A stretch of DNA of 64,000 nucleotides from Idiomarina loihiensis (GTDB lineage: Bacteria; Pseudomonadota; Gammaproteobacteria; Enterobacterales; Alteromonadaceae). Shown piece after piece: positions 27,675-37,062 of the stretch. Every line of letters starts with the position of its first letter. Within the stretch, counting starts at the first letter, position 1. Under the pieces are notes generated by a model. That model had not been told where the DNA came from. It did no database searches and was given only the letters and a program-made list of their open reading frames with translations. The position numbers were made by a program, and so were the translations under genes. The stretch covers positions 124,001 to 188,000 of the forward strand of contig NZ_CP074112.1 of NCBI RefSeq assembly GCF_024584785.1, in the 5' to 3' direction.

Positions 27675-29078
27675 ATGCTGCGAGTTCTGCTTAGCTGTTG
27701 CTGGTTGTTATTGATAGTTGGCTGTACGCCAGCTCCAGAGCCCAGTCAGCTAGAGCAAATCAAAGCCCGTGGCGTATTAAAGGTAGGGACCTTGATGGGG
27801 CCCTCAACCTATTACCTTGATGCCAATGGCGAAGCAGGCATTGAAGCGGCCTTGGCGCAGCAATTTGCTGATGAACTCGGCGTAGCCCTAGAAATGGTGC
27901 CGCGCTATAACGTCAAAAACTTACTCGATTTACTGGCTAACAACGAAGTAGACCTGTTGGCAGCTGGGTTAGATCGTACTCCTCAACGCGACCAACTGTT
28001 TCGTTTTGGCCCTCCTTACCTTGAGGTAAGCCAGCGAGTCATTTATAAACAAGGCTCGCGTGATCGGCCGCGCAGTTTAACCGAGCTAGATGGTGAACTG
28101 GTGGTGGTGGCTAACAGTAGTCACCACGATTGGCTGCAAAGTATTAGTAGTGATTATCCTGAGCTGAAATGGCGCGCCACGGATGATCAAGACACCCAAG
28201 AGCTTCTGCGCCGCGTCATGTTAGGTGAGATCGACTTTACCATCGCGGACAGCAATACACTTGATATCCAACGTCGTTATTACCCCAATCTAAGCGTGGC
28301 CTTTACGGTACGAGATCGAGTTGATGTGGGCTGGATGCTAGCATCCCAGGTGGATGGCTCTCTTTATGCTGAAGTGATTGATTTTTTTGGTGAACTGCGT
28401 GCGTCAGGCCAGTTGGCACAGTTGATGGACCAGCATTTTGGCCATGTTGCTAACTTTAATTACGTGGATGCTAGTTTGTTTATTCAAGCAGTAGAAACTA
28501 CCTTACCGCGTTACCGCGAGATGTTTGAACGCCATGCAGGTAGTCTCGATTGGCGTTTATTGGCCGCTATCAGCTACCAAGAAAGCCATTGGAACCCGCG
28601 TGCTTTGTCGCCAACTGGGGTTCGCGGCATGATGATGCTGACCCTGCCTACGGCTAAGGCTATGGGCGTAACCAGTAGACTTAACCCAGAGCAAAGCATT
28701 CGTGGCGGAGCACGCTATTTTGAGCGAATGCTGCAGCGAATTCCGGCCCGTATTCAACATCCTGACCGCATTTGGTTTGCGTTGGCTGCCTATAATATTG
28801 GCTTTGGCCATCTTGAAGACGCACGGATTTTGACTCAGCAGCAGGGCGCCGATCCTGATCGCTGGATAGATGTGAGAAAACGTCTACCTTTATTACGACA
28901 GAAAAAATATTACCGACAAACCAAGTATGGTTTTGCTCGAGGTGATGAACCGGTGCGGTATGTAGGAAACATCCGTCGTTATTATGATACCTTGATTTGG
29001 CTTGATAGTCGTGGACGCATTCCAGCCAAACCCATGCAAATTCTGCTTCCGCAAGGTAGTGGTGACGAGATGAACTAA
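27675..29078 (+). CDS. mltF: Membrane-bound lytic murein transglycosylase F
   Basis: Outer-membrane lytic transglycosylase that cleaves peptidoglycan. It has a lipoprotein signal ending LLIVGC (Cys17, Thr at +2, compatible with outer-membrane sorting). A solute-binding-protein-like regulatory domain (about 30-260) and a C-terminal SLT domain follow. The catalytic Glu303 is in ISYQESHWNP, followed by SPTGVRGMMMLT. It lies 6 bp after guaA and upstream of purL; in E. coli mltF and purL are also neighbours. A short basic reading frame starts at its stop codon. Confidence 0.93.
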   Translation: MLRVLLSCCWLLLIVGCTPAPEPSQLEQIKARGVLKVGTLMGPSTYYLDANGEAGIEAALAQQFADELGVALEMVPRYNVKNLLDLLANNEVDLLAAGLDRTPQRDQLFRFGPPYLEVSQRVIYKQGSRDRPRSLTELDGELVVVANSSHHDWLQSISSDYPELKWRATDDQDTQELLRRVMLGEIDFTIADSNTLDIQRRYYPNLSVAFTVRDRVDVGWMLASQVDGSLYAEVIDFFGELRASGQLAQLMDQHFGHVANFNYVDASLFIQAVETTLPRYREMFERHAGSLDWRLLAAISYQESHWNPRALSPTGVRGMMMLTLPTAKAMGVTSRLNPEQSIRGGARYFERMLQRIPARIQHPDRIWFALAAYNIGFGHLEDARILTQQQGADPDRWIDVRKRLPLLRQKKYYRQTKYGFARGDEPVRYVGNIRRYYDTLIWLDSRGRIPAKPMQILLPQGSGDEMN

Positions 29079-29200
29079 TGCGTAGAAACCGTCGGTTGGT
29101 GTCGCCTGAAAGACGCCGTGCTTTGCTAAGAAAACGTCATCGATTACAACTGGAGCGCCGCCAAAAGTGGTTCCGGTTGTGTGAGAAAACTGATAATTGA
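29078..29200 (+). CDS. Possible small arginine-rich protein coupled to mltF
   Basis: A 40-codon frame whose ATG overlaps the mltF stop as TAATG, a layout typical of translational coupling. The product starts MRRNRRLVSPERRRALL and ends CEKTDN. About 15 of its 40 residues are arginine or lysine, and one Cys and one Trp lie near the end. No family is recognised. The basic composition would suit RNA or membrane-lipid contact, but this is only inference. It may also be a chance frame in the 148-bp mltF-purL gap. Confidence 0.4.
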   Translation: MRRNRRLVSPERRRALLRKRHRLQLERRQKWFRLCEKTDN

Positions 29201-29225
29201 CCCTCGATAATTTGGAGAGAGATCT

Positions 29226-32200
29226 GTGGAAATAGTACGTGGCGCTCCGGCCTTGTCAGAATTTCGTACCGAAAAGCTATTGCAACGATTACAGGCTGCT
29301 GAGCTTCCGGTTACTGAAGTTTATGCAGAGTTCATGCATTTTGTAGATGTAGCCCAAGCGCTCGACGATGCGTCGCGTGAGGTATTGGGGAAATTACTCA
29401 GTTATGGCCCTTCGATGGCGCAGCACTTGCCTGAGGGTAGCTTACAAGTGGTGGTGCCACGCCAAGGAACTATCTCACCTTGGTCTTCAAAAGCAACGGA
29501 CATTGCGCATAACTGTGGGTTGACCCAAATTAAGCGCATCGAACGCGGTATTGCCTACTACCTCAGTGGTGAGCTGAGTGTTGAGCAATTAGCTCAGGCA
29601 GCCGCTTTGTTGCATGATCGTATGACCGAAATGGTGTTGGCAGAATTGCAGCAAGCAAGCATCTTATTCGAACATGCCGAGCCGGCTCCACTGCAAAGTA
29701 TTGATATTTTAGCTGGTGGTCGAGCAGCCCTTGCACAAGCCAACGTGACCATGGGGCTAGCGCTTGCGGATGATGAAATTGATTATTTGTTTGAAAATTT
29801 TAGCGCGTTAAAGCGCAATCCAAACGACATAGAACTCTATATGTTTGCACAAGCAAACTCTGAACATTGTCGTCATAAAATCTTTAATGCTGACTGGACT
29901 ATTGATGGTGAGCAGCAGCTTAAATCATTGTTCAAAATGATTAAGAATACCTACGAAACGCACCCTGAAAACGTATTGTCGGCATACAAAGACAATGCTG
30001 CGGTGATGGTAGGGTCAGAAGCCGGTCGTTTTTACCCATACCCAGCCGGCAGCGCCGCCGCAGGCGAATACAGCTATTTCCATGAGCCTATTCATATTTT
30101 AATGAAGGTGGAAACTCACAACCATCCTACTGCCATTTCACCTTATCCGGGTGCCGCCACGGGGTCTGGGGGCGAGATTCGTGACGAAGGTGCAACGGGG
30201 CGCGGCTCTAAACCTAAAGCCGGTTTGGTTGGCTTTACCGTATCTAACCTGCGTATTCCAGGCTTTGAACAGCCATGGGAAGAAGACTTTGGTAAACCAG
30301 AACGGATTGTTACCGCACTGGATATTATGCTCGAAGGGCCGTTAGGTGGCGCTGCATTTAATAATGAATTTGGCCGCCCAGCTTTAACAGGTTATTTCCG
30401 TACCTATGAAGAAAAAGTAACCAGCCACAACGGCGAAGAAATCCGTGGTTATCATAAGCCTATTATGATTGCCGGCGGTATGGGGAATATTCGCGAGCAA
30501 CACGTTGAGAAGGGTGAGATTCCGGTCGGCGCCAAGCTTGTGGTATTAGGCGGCCCGGCCATGAATATCGGTTTAGGTGGTGGTGCGGCATCATCGATGG
30601 CATCAGGTACCTCGACTGAAGATCTCGACTTTGCTTCGGTTCAGCGTGATAACCCAGAAATGGAGCGGCGCTGCCAAGAAGTGATTGACCGTTGCTGGCA
30701 ACTGGGCGACAAGAACCCCATTGCATTTATTCACGATGTGGGCGCTGGTGGTTTGTCGAATGCCATGCCAGAGCTGGTGGGTGATGGTGGCCGTGGTGGT
30801 ATTTTTGACTTACGCAAAGTGCCCAACGATGAGCCAGGTATGTCGCCGCTCGAGATTTGGTGTAACGAATCGCAAGAACGCTACGTGATGGCTATTGCAC
30901 CAGAACATATGGATGTTTTTGAACAGATTTGTCAGCGTGAGCGGGCACCATTCGCAGTGATTGGTGAAGCCACTGAAGCGCAACATCTAACCATGACAGA
31001 TCCGGTATTTGCGAATAAGCCCATTGATTTGCCACTGAACGTGCTACTTGGTAAACCACCGAAAATGCATCGTGACGTAAGTTCAGCGCAAGTTCAGGGA
31101 CAAGCGCTTGAAACCAGCTCAATCAAGCTTAACGACGCCGCCAAGCGCTTGTTACGATTGCCAGCGATTGCAGAGAAAACCTTCTTGATTACCATTGGTG
31201 ATCGGTCTGTGACTGGTTTGGTTGCGCGTGACCAAATGGTGGGACCATGGCAAATACCTGTAGCCGATGTGGCGGTAACTGCTGCTAGCTACGATACCTA
31301 TGCTGGTGAAGCTATGGCCATGGGGGAACGCACACCACTGGCGTTATTAAACTACGGCGCTTCTGCACGGATGGCCGTGGGCGAGGCTTTAACTAACCTT
31401 GCTGCCGCTGATATCGGCGATTTAAGTTTTGTAAAATTATCGGCAAACTGGATGGCTGCTGCTGGTCACCCAGGCGAAGATGCTGGTCTCTATGAAGCAG
31501 TCAAAGCGGTCGGTGAAGAACTTTGTCCAGCGCTTGGAATCACCATTCCGGTGGGTAAAGATTCGATGTCGATGAAGACTCGCTGGCAGGATAGTGCCGG
31601 TAATGAACAAGCAGTAACCGCACCGCTGAGCCTTGTCATTACAGCCTTTGGTCGCGTACGTGATGTGCGTCGTACGCTGACCCCGCAGCTGCGGATGGAT
31701 AAAGGCGACTCTAAATTAGTCTTGATTGATTTGGGGCAAGGACAAAACCGTCTGGGTGGTTCAGCGTTAGCCCAAGTTTATCGTCAGTTAGGTGATGTCA
31801 CGCCTGACGTGGATGACGCCGCCTTGCTGAAAGGCTTCTTCAACGCCATCCAACAACTGGTGCACAACAAGCAATTACTGGCCTATCATGATCGCTCTGA
31901 TGGTGGTTTGTTTGTGACGGTGGCAGAAATGGCCTTTGCTGGTCATTGTGGGGTTGAAGTAGCACTTGATGAGGTTGGTACAGACGATCTTGCGGCACTC
32001 TTTAGCGAAGAATTAGGCGCTGTCATTCAGGTAACTGTTGAGGACTTGCCGGCAGTGCAGGCAGTATTTGCTGAACATGGGTTAGCTGATTGTGTGAAGG
32101 TTATCGGTCAGCCTGTGCGCGAAGATGTGGTGCGATTTAATCGCAATGGACAAGAAGTGCTGTCTCATTTGCGTAGTCACTACCGTGCTGTGTGGGCAGA

Positions 32201-33125
32201 AACTACCCATCAGATGCAGCGTTTACGAGATAACCCAGAGTGCGCTGACGAAGAGTTTGAAGCTAAGCAAAACCTCAATGATCCTGGTTTGTTTGCCGAA
32301 CTGACGTTTGATGTGGCTGAGGATATTGCGGCTCCGTACATCAATACAGGGCGTGATCCTGTGGTGGCTATTTTGCGTGAGCAAGGGGTGAACTCGCACA
32401 TGGAAATGGCCGCAGCTTTCGATCGTGCCGGCTTTGCTGCGATTGATGTGCACATGAGTGACATTTTAAGCGGTCGCATCAGCTTAGATAAGTTTGATGG
32501 TTTAGCTGCTTGTGGCGGTTTCTCCTACGGTGACGTACTAGGTGCTGGCGAGGGTTGGGCGAAGTCGATTTTATTTAATGGCCGTGCCCGCGATGAGTTC
32601 AGTGCTTTCTTTGAACGCCAACGCACGTTCGCGCTAGGGGTGTGTAATGGCTGTCAGATGTTATCCAATCTGAAAGAACTGATTCCTGGTGCAGAAGCTT
32701 GGCCACGTTTTGTTACGAACCGTTCAGAGCGGTTTGAAGCGCGTTTTAGCTTGGTTGAAGTGCAGCCTAATGACTCGTTGTTCTTCTCTGGTATGGCTGG
32801 CTCGAAAATGCCAATTGCGGTATCTCATGGTGAAGGGCGGGCTGAATTTAGTGGCAACAACCTAGAGTTAGTACAGCAACAGCAATTAGTGACCTTGCGC
32901 TACATTAATAATAAGGGCCAAGTTGCTAGCAGCTATCCGGCTAACCCCAATGGAACCCCAGCAGGGATCACCGGGTTAACTACCAGCGATGGTCGAGTGT
33001 CTATTATGATGCCGCATCCAGAGCGGGTATTCCGAACTGTGGCTAATAGCTGGCATCCGGAAGAATGGGGTGAAGATAGCCCGTGGATGCGTATGTTCCG
33101 TAATGCTCGGGTCTATCTAGGCTAA
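29226..33125 (+). CDS. purL: Phosphoribosylformylglycinamidine synthase
   Basis: Fourth step of purine synthesis, making FGAM from FGAR, glutamine and ATP. The 1299-residue single-chain form contains an N-terminal domain, two AIR-synthase-like halves (with [19 protein letters not shown] near 300) and a C-terminal amidotransferase. That domain's nucleophile is in [11 protein letters not shown], near residue 1140, and HGEGRAEF and PHPERVFR follow. The start is GTG at 29226 with GGAGAG 8 bp upstream; it gives [11 protein letters not shown], matching the E. coli opening. Confidence 0.97.
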   Translation: MEIVRGAPALSEFRTEKLLQRLQAAELPVTEVYAEFMHFVDVAQALDDASREVLGKLLSYGPSMAQHLPEGSLQVVVPRQGTISPWSSKATDIAHNCGLTQIKRIERGIAYYLSGELSVEQLAQAAALLHDRMTEMVLAELQQASILFEHAEPAPLQSIDILAGGRAALAQANVTMGLALADDEIDYLFENFSALKRNPNDIELYMFAQANSEHCRHKIFNADWTIDGEQQLKSLFKMIKNTYETHPENVLSAYKDNAAVMVGSEAGRFYPYPAGSAAAGEYSYFHEPIHILMKVETHNHPTAISPYPGAATGSGGEIRDEGATGRGSKPKAGLVGFTVSNLRIPGFEQPWEEDFGKPERIVTALDIMLEGPLGGAAFNNEFGRPALTGYFRTYEEKVTSHNGEEIRGYHKPIMIAGGMGNIREQHVEKGEIPVGAKLVVLGGPAMNIGLGGGAASSMASGTSTEDLDFASVQRDNPEMERRCQEVIDRCWQLGDKNPIAFIHDVGAGGLSNAMPELVGDGGRGGIFDLRKVPNDEPGMSPLEIWCNESQERYVMAIAPEHMDVFEQICQRERAPFAVIGEATEAQHLTMTDPVFANKPIDLPLNVLLGKPPKMHRDVSSAQVQGQALETSSIKLNDAAKRLLRLPAIAEKTFLITIGDRSVTGLVARDQMVGPWQIPVADVAVTAASYDTYAGEAMAMGERTPLALLNYGASARMAVGEALTNLAAADIGDLSFVKLSANWMAAAGHPGEDAGLYEAVKAVGEELCPALGITIPVGKDSMSMKTRWQDSAGNEQAVTAPLSLVITAFGRVRDVRRTLTPQLRMDKGDSKLVLIDLGQGQNRLGGSALAQVYRQLGDVTPDVDDAALLKGFFNAIQQLVHNKQLLAYHDRSDGGLFVTVAEMAFAGHCGVEVALDEVGTDDLAALFSEELGAVIQVTVEDLPAVQAVFAEHGLADCVKVIGQPVREDVVRFNRNGQEVLSHLRSHYRAVWAETTHQMQRLRDNPECADEEFEAKQNLNDPGLFAELTFDVAEDIAAPYINTGRDPVVAILREQGVNSHMEMAAAFDRAGFAAIDVHMSDILSGRISLDKFDGLAACGGFSYGDVLGAGEGWAKSILFNGRARDEFSAFFERQRTFALGVCNGCQMLSNLKELIPGAEAWPRFVTNRSERFEARFSLVEVQPNDSLFFSGMAGSKMPIAVSHGEGRAEFSGNNLELVQQQQLVTLRYINNKGQVASSYPANPNGTPAGITGLTTSDGRVSIMMPHPERVFRTVANSWHPEEWGEDSPWMRMFRNARVYLG

Positions 33126-33150
33126 GATAGTCCTGCGTAGGACACCAGCA

Positions 33151-33205
33151 AAACCCGAGATCATGTAAGCAGCTGTAGACGCTTACTTGGTCTCGGGTTT
33201 TTCGT
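33151..33205 (+). terminator. Terminator of purL overlapping the 3' end of tadA
   Basis: The outer stem AAACCCGAGA (33151-33160) pairs with TCTCGGGTTT (33191-33200). An inner stem TAAGC (33166-33170) pairs with GCTTA (33181-33185). A run of T follows at 33198-33202. The right arm lies inside the last codons of the convergent tadA gene. Confidence 0.7.
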
Positions 33206-33701
33206 TATTGGATCGGTGTAATTTCTCAGCCGCTTGTTGCGCGCGGCGTTGTTTAAAAAAATCCTTTAATTGCTGCGCACAGCTATCTGCTAGTACACCA
33301 CCTATAACCTCAACCTGATGATTCATACTGCTGTGGTTTACTACTTGGATGGCGCTACCCGTTGCGCCTGTACGCGGATCGCTGGCGCCAAACACGAGAG
33401 TTTTGATGCGGGCATGAGTGATCAGCCCAGCACACATTGCGCAGGGCTCTAGGGTCACATATAAAGTCGTGTCTACCAGGCGATAATTATTTAGTTTTTG
33501 ACCAGCTGCGCGAATCGCCATCACTTCTGCATGGGCGGATGGATCGTGCAAATGAATCACTCGGTTAAAGCCTTCACCGATGATTTCACCTTGTTGTACT
33601 AAGACAGCCCCCACGGGGACTTCACCCAAGGCTTGAGCCTGCTCGGCTAGTTGGCGTGCACGTTGCATAAAATGCTGGTGCTGTTGGTTGGAGTCGAGCA
33701 T
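33183..33701 (-). CDS. tadA: tRNA-specific adenosine deaminase
   Basis: Zinc deaminase that makes inosine at the wobble position of tRNA-Arg. The zinc and catalytic residues are His57 and Glu59 (SAHAE) and Cys87 and Cys90 (PCAMC). The FGASDPRTGATGS segment binds the anticodon. The 172 residues are typical, with a basic C-terminal extension. It sits tail to tail with purL. Confidence 0.95.
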   Translation of the reverse strand: MLDSNQQHQHFMQRARQLAEQAQALGEVPVGAVLVQQGEIIGEGFNRVIHLHDPSAHAEVMAIRAAGQKLNNYRLVDTTLYVTLEPCAMCAGLITHARIKTLVFGASDPRTGATGSAIQVVNHSSMNHQVEVIGGVLADSCAQQLKDFFKQRRAQQAAEKLHRSNNEKPETK

Positions 33702-33740
33702 AGATAGAAAGACGCTTCGTTGTAAAATGATGGTCTATCA

Positions 33741-33773
33741 TAAAAAAAAGCCCCCGCAGATGCGAGGGCTTGT
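33741..33773 (-). terminator. Terminator of the first Oar-like receptor gene
   Basis: The stem pairs 33748-33758 with 33761-33771 (AAGCCC and CGCA arms with one C-A mismatch, 2-nt loop). The A-run at 33742-33749 gives a U-tract on the minus strand. It is nearly identical to the terminator of the second receptor gene at 37019-37049. Confidence 0.85.
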
Positions 33774-33795
33774 TTCAACTATAGCGTTATTAGGC

Positions 33796-36700
33796 TTAGA
33801 AATCGTATTTAAAGCCTAAACGGATGCTCCACAATGATGGTGCACCTGAACGACCTTGTACGCCGTCAATACGTGAGCTCAATGACTCAAATACATATTG
33901 GTTTTGGTCGTTAATTGATACGTTAGCTACGCCAATTGAACGAGGGAAGCTTGCTTCATACAACACGCCCCAATCATCGTTTAACAGGTTAGTTAAGTTA
34001 TCAACCACAAAGTACAGGCTTGATTTGTGACCATCGGCAAAACCAGGTAGGTCTTGTTCGAATTTGAAGTCAACTTTGTGCCACCAGCTGCTGTAGAACT
34101 CGTTACGAGGTGCAATACCACCAGCGTACTTGTCTAAGCCAGCTTCTTCGATAAAGGCAAAGAATTTGTCAGTATCAAAGCCAGCAGCAAAGATTGCATT
34201 CGGGTCAGTTAAACCAGTTGGTACGTATAACAATGCACGAGCAGAGCTAGTGATATCACCGAACACGTTACCGTTCATAGTGTAGCTGTACGGACGACCT
34301 TTGTTAGCGCTACCGAATAAGCTGAACTTAGTATCGTAACCATCTAACCACTCAGTGGTGTAGGTAGCACGGAAAGTAAAGCGGTGTGGAATTTCGTAGT
34401 TAGAAGTTGCCACGCCTGGGTTTTGTAAATCAGCAGCCGCTACGTTGGTGTAGTTTGAGTAAGCTACCGAGCTGGTCATTGGGTTAACGTCTTCAGCTTT
34501 GTTCCAAGCGTAAGCCAAGGTCCAGTCTAAACCAAAGTCATGGGATTTGCTTACCGCCAATGACAATGAGGTTTGCTTACCAGAGTCACCATCAACGTTG
34601 GTTAACAAGAAGGCATCAGAGCCTGAACCAGCATAGATTGGACGACCGTCTGGAGCTGTATCCACTTGCGTACGGCGTAAGTCTTTGATGATTGCAGCAT
34701 TGTCTTTTTCAGTGTGCAACAAGTCAGCCATGAAAACATAGCCGTTATCAAAGGCGTAGGTGGCACCAATGGCATATTTCCATTCTTTAGGTAATTCAAA
34801 GTTAGGATCTAATGCGTTAACCGGGCCAACACCAGCAGCGTTTGCTACTTCGTCATACATGGACTGTGGAATGTCGATTAATGGATTACCAGAGCCAGTG
34901 TGAGGGATATCAAACAGGCTGCCACCATTTAAGAACAGGTTTGATTCGTACAAGCTCACGCCGTTGTTTGAGTAGTTGTTAGACAACCAAACGTTCGGGT
35001 TACCGCCAGAATACAAACCAATACCACCACGTACTTCAAGCTCTGGGCTTACTACCCAGTTCACGCCTAAGCGCGGCTGTACTAAACCTTCACCGTCTAA
35101 GGTAGCGGTGTTGGCGTAGCCATAAGTGCTTTGGAAGTTAGCGTTCAGCGCTGGCTCATCACTGGTGGTGTACCAGTCATAACGTAAACCAGCAGTTAAG
35201 GTTAAATCTTGGTCGATAAAGTAGTATTCATCTTGTGCATACAAGGTGTTTACTGAGTACTTGAATTGACCAGCACCATCATTTGGATCGTTACTACCAG
35301 CGGCGTTTTCATAGATCACGCGGCTAGGAGTACCAGCTTCAAAGGCATCGATAGAGGCAAACCGGAACTCACCTTGTGCTTCTTGAATAAACAAGTTGTA
35401 CACATCGTAACTTTCGCGCTCATAACCGAAGGTGAAAGTATGATCTTCATACAAGTAAGTACCAGCAACTTTGAAGAAAGTTGTGTCGTAGTACAACTTG
35501 TTGGCATGACGAGAATCGTCAGCACCAAGATAAATGGTGTTGCCATTGTGGCTAATTTGAACTTCACCTACTTCAGTACCGCCAAGTGGGTCAACGCGAG
35601 CGTCTAACTCAGAGTAACCAGCACGAATTTCGGTAGAGAAGTTGTAGGTCCAGTCTGAGTACAACTGTGCTACATAAGAAGTGAATTTAGAACCGCGCTC
35701 ATAGTAGTGGTTAGAGAATTCTAGTTCGTTGTCATCACCGTCAGACTCAGCGATAGAGTAACCATCGTTGTAGTTGTAGGTAAAGGCCGCACGATGCTGG
35801 TCATTAATGTACCAGTCTAATTTCGCTAAGAACTTCTCGTCTTCTACTGGAATGCTAGCTGGGAAACCGCCTGGCTCGAAGCCGTAAACATCACGGGCGA
35901 TGTTAGCAATTCGGTCAAGATCTGCTTGCGTAACGCCTAGTACTGGCGTGGCTGCAGAGCCATCTTCTGGGCCGCGATCGAACGTATCAGCGCCTTCTAG
36001 TTTTTCATAAGCAATGAAGGCGAAAAGTTTATCATCAATTAACGCGCCACCACCGTTGAAACCGTAACGACGTTCGTTGAAAGCACCCACGTTAATCGAG
36101 TCACCTTCAAGCTTATCGCCTTGCAGGCTGTCGTTGGTGTAATCAAAGAAAACGCTACCAAATAGCTCGTTTTCACCTGATTTGGTTACGGCGTTGATGT
36201 TACACGCAGTAAAACCACCGTATTGCACGTTAAAAGGAGCTAACTCTACTGCTACCTGCTCAATAGCATCATAAGAGAAAGGCATCCGCTCGGTAGGGTA
36301 ACCGCTTGAATTCAAACCAAAGTTATCGTTCATGCGCACGCCGTCAACAGTCAAGCTGTTGAAACGCGGGTTAGCACCGGCGCACTGAATGTCACGTGCG
36401 TTGGTTTCGTTGATATAGATACGCGGGTCATTACGTACAATATCTTTGATATCACGGTTTACTGTAGGAGCGCTTTGCAAATCAGCTAGGCTGAAGGTTG
36501 CAGTTGGACCATTAGTACCAGAAGTCGTAGTGAGTTGCGAACCCGTTACAGCAATACGTTCTACGGACTGCTGCGGCACTGCCACGCTTAAGTTTTCGGT
36601 CTCGCCCAAGGTTAAGAAGACGTTCTCAATAACCTCGCTGTTACCCATCGCATCGGTCACAGTTAACGTGTATGGACCACCTACGGCAAGGCCGCGGGCA

Positions 36701-36915
36701 GAGAACAATCCATTGTCGTTAGCTGAAAGTGTACTAGTAGTACCGGTGCGTTCATCCTTTAACGTTACCGTTGCATTGGCGATAGCTTGTCCGGTTGCTT
36801 CGCTCGTTACCACACCACGAATACTTGATGTAGTTTCTTGCGCAATGGCCGCTGAGGAAATCCCGATAGCCAAGGCAACTGCGGCGGCTATACGGCTGGG
36901 TTTACTATTGAACAT
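33796..36915 (-). CDS. Oar-like TonB-dependent receptor 1
   Basis: Large outer-membrane receptor of 1039 residues. The order is a signal peptide (cleavage near 25, AIAQ-ET) and a carboxypeptidase-regulatory-like beta-sandwich (about 30-110, SIRGVVTSEATGQAIANATV). A plug domain (about 115-250, VTGSQLTTTSGTNG, FNSLTVDGVRMNDNFGL) and a long beta barrel ending in phenylalanine (RLGFKYDF) follow. Two cysteines in the plug (in DIQCAGAN and FTACNINAVTKSG) could form a disulfide. It is a paralogue of the next gene; each has its own Pho-type promoter and terminator. The ligand is unknown. Confidence 0.88.
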   Translation of the reverse strand: MFNSKPSRIAAAVALAIGISSAAIAQETTSSIRGVVTSEATGQAIANATVTLKDERTGTTSTLSANDNGLFSARGLAVGGPYTLTVTDAMGNSEVIENVFLTLGETENLSVAVPQQSVERIAVTGSQLTTTSGTNGPTATFSLADLQSAPTVNRDIKDIVRNDPRIYINETNARDIQCAGANPRFNSLTVDGVRMNDNFGLNSSGYPTERMPFSYDAIEQVAVELAPFNVQYGGFTACNINAVTKSGENELFGSVFFDYTNDSLQGDKLEGDSINVGAFNERRYGFNGGGALIDDKLFAFIAYEKLEGADTFDRGPEDGSAATPVLGVTQADLDRIANIARDVYGFEPGGFPASIPVEDEKFLAKLDWYINDQHRAAFTYNYNDGYSIAESDGDDNELEFSNHYYERGSKFTSYVAQLYSDWTYNFSTEIRAGYSELDARVDPLGGTEVGEVQISHNGNTIYLGADDSRHANKLYYDTTFFKVAGTYLYEDHTFTFGYERESYDVYNLFIQEAQGEFRFASIDAFEAGTPSRVIYENAAGSNDPNDGAGQFKYSVNTLYAQDEYYFIDQDLTLTAGLRYDWYTTSDEPALNANFQSTYGYANTATLDGEGLVQPRLGVNWVVSPELEVRGGIGLYSGGNPNVWLSNNYSNNGVSLYESNLFLNGGSLFDIPHTGSGNPLIDIPQSMYDEVANAAGVGPVNALDPNFELPKEWKYAIGATYAFDNGYVFMADLLHTEKDNAAIIKDLRRTQVDTAPDGRPIYAGSGSDAFLLTNVDGDSGKQTSLSLAVSKSHDFGLDWTLAYAWNKAEDVNPMTSSVAYSNYTNVAAADLQNPGVATSNYEIPHRFTFRATYTTEWLDGYDTKFSLFGSANKGRPYSYTMNGNVFGDITSSARALLYVPTGLTDPNAIFAAGFDTDKFFAFIEEAGLDKYAGGIAPRNEFYSSWWHKVDFKFEQDLPGFADGHKSSLYFVVDNLTNLLNDDWGVLYEASFPRSIGVANVSINDQNQYVFESLSSRIDGVQGRSGAPSLWSIRLGFKYDF

Positions 36916-36976
36916 GATGTTGTTTCCCTAGTTGTGTTAAACAAACAGTTTTATCAATAAAAAAGTTGGGTTGCGA

Positions 36977-37010
36977 AGTGTAGGTAATAACTATGACAAA
37001 TTGATGACTT
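36977..37010 (-). promoter_or_regulatory. PhoB-box promoter of Oar-like receptor 1
   Basis: Read on the minus strand, AAGTCAT-CAAT-TTGTCAT (37010 down to 36993) is followed by exactly 10 bp and then TACACT as the -10 (36982-36977). A ribosome site AGGGA precedes the ATG. The box lies just downstream of the terminator of receptor 2, so receptor 1 is an independent unit. Confidence 0.65.
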
Positions 37011-37016
37011 TGTCGT

Positions 37017-37050
37017 TTAAAAAAAGCCCCCGCATTGCTGCGAGGGCTTC
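37017..37050 (-). terminator. Terminator of the second Oar-like receptor gene
   Basis: The stem pairs 37024-37034 with 37039-37049, with a C-A mismatch at the same position as in the 33741 terminator and a TTGC loop. The A-run at 37017-37025 becomes the U-tract on the minus strand. Confidence 0.85.
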
Positions 37051-37062
37051 TGTATTGCTAAA

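Noticed and set aside
29128-29143. PurR-like site upstream of purL
   Set aside because: About 11 of 16 positions fit the E. coli consensus, but the right half is poor and the site lies inside the small basic frame, away from any clear purL promoter.
33130-33143. Small hairpin GTCCT-GCGT-AGGAC just after purL
   Set aside because: A 5-bp stem without a following T-run is too weak for a terminator. The larger hairpin at 33151-33205 explains termination.
36446-36931. A 161-codon plus-strand open frame opposite the start of receptor 1
   Set aside because: It is antisense to the signal peptide, N-domain and plug of a clear receptor. Its valine- and alanine-rich composition mirrors the opposite strand.
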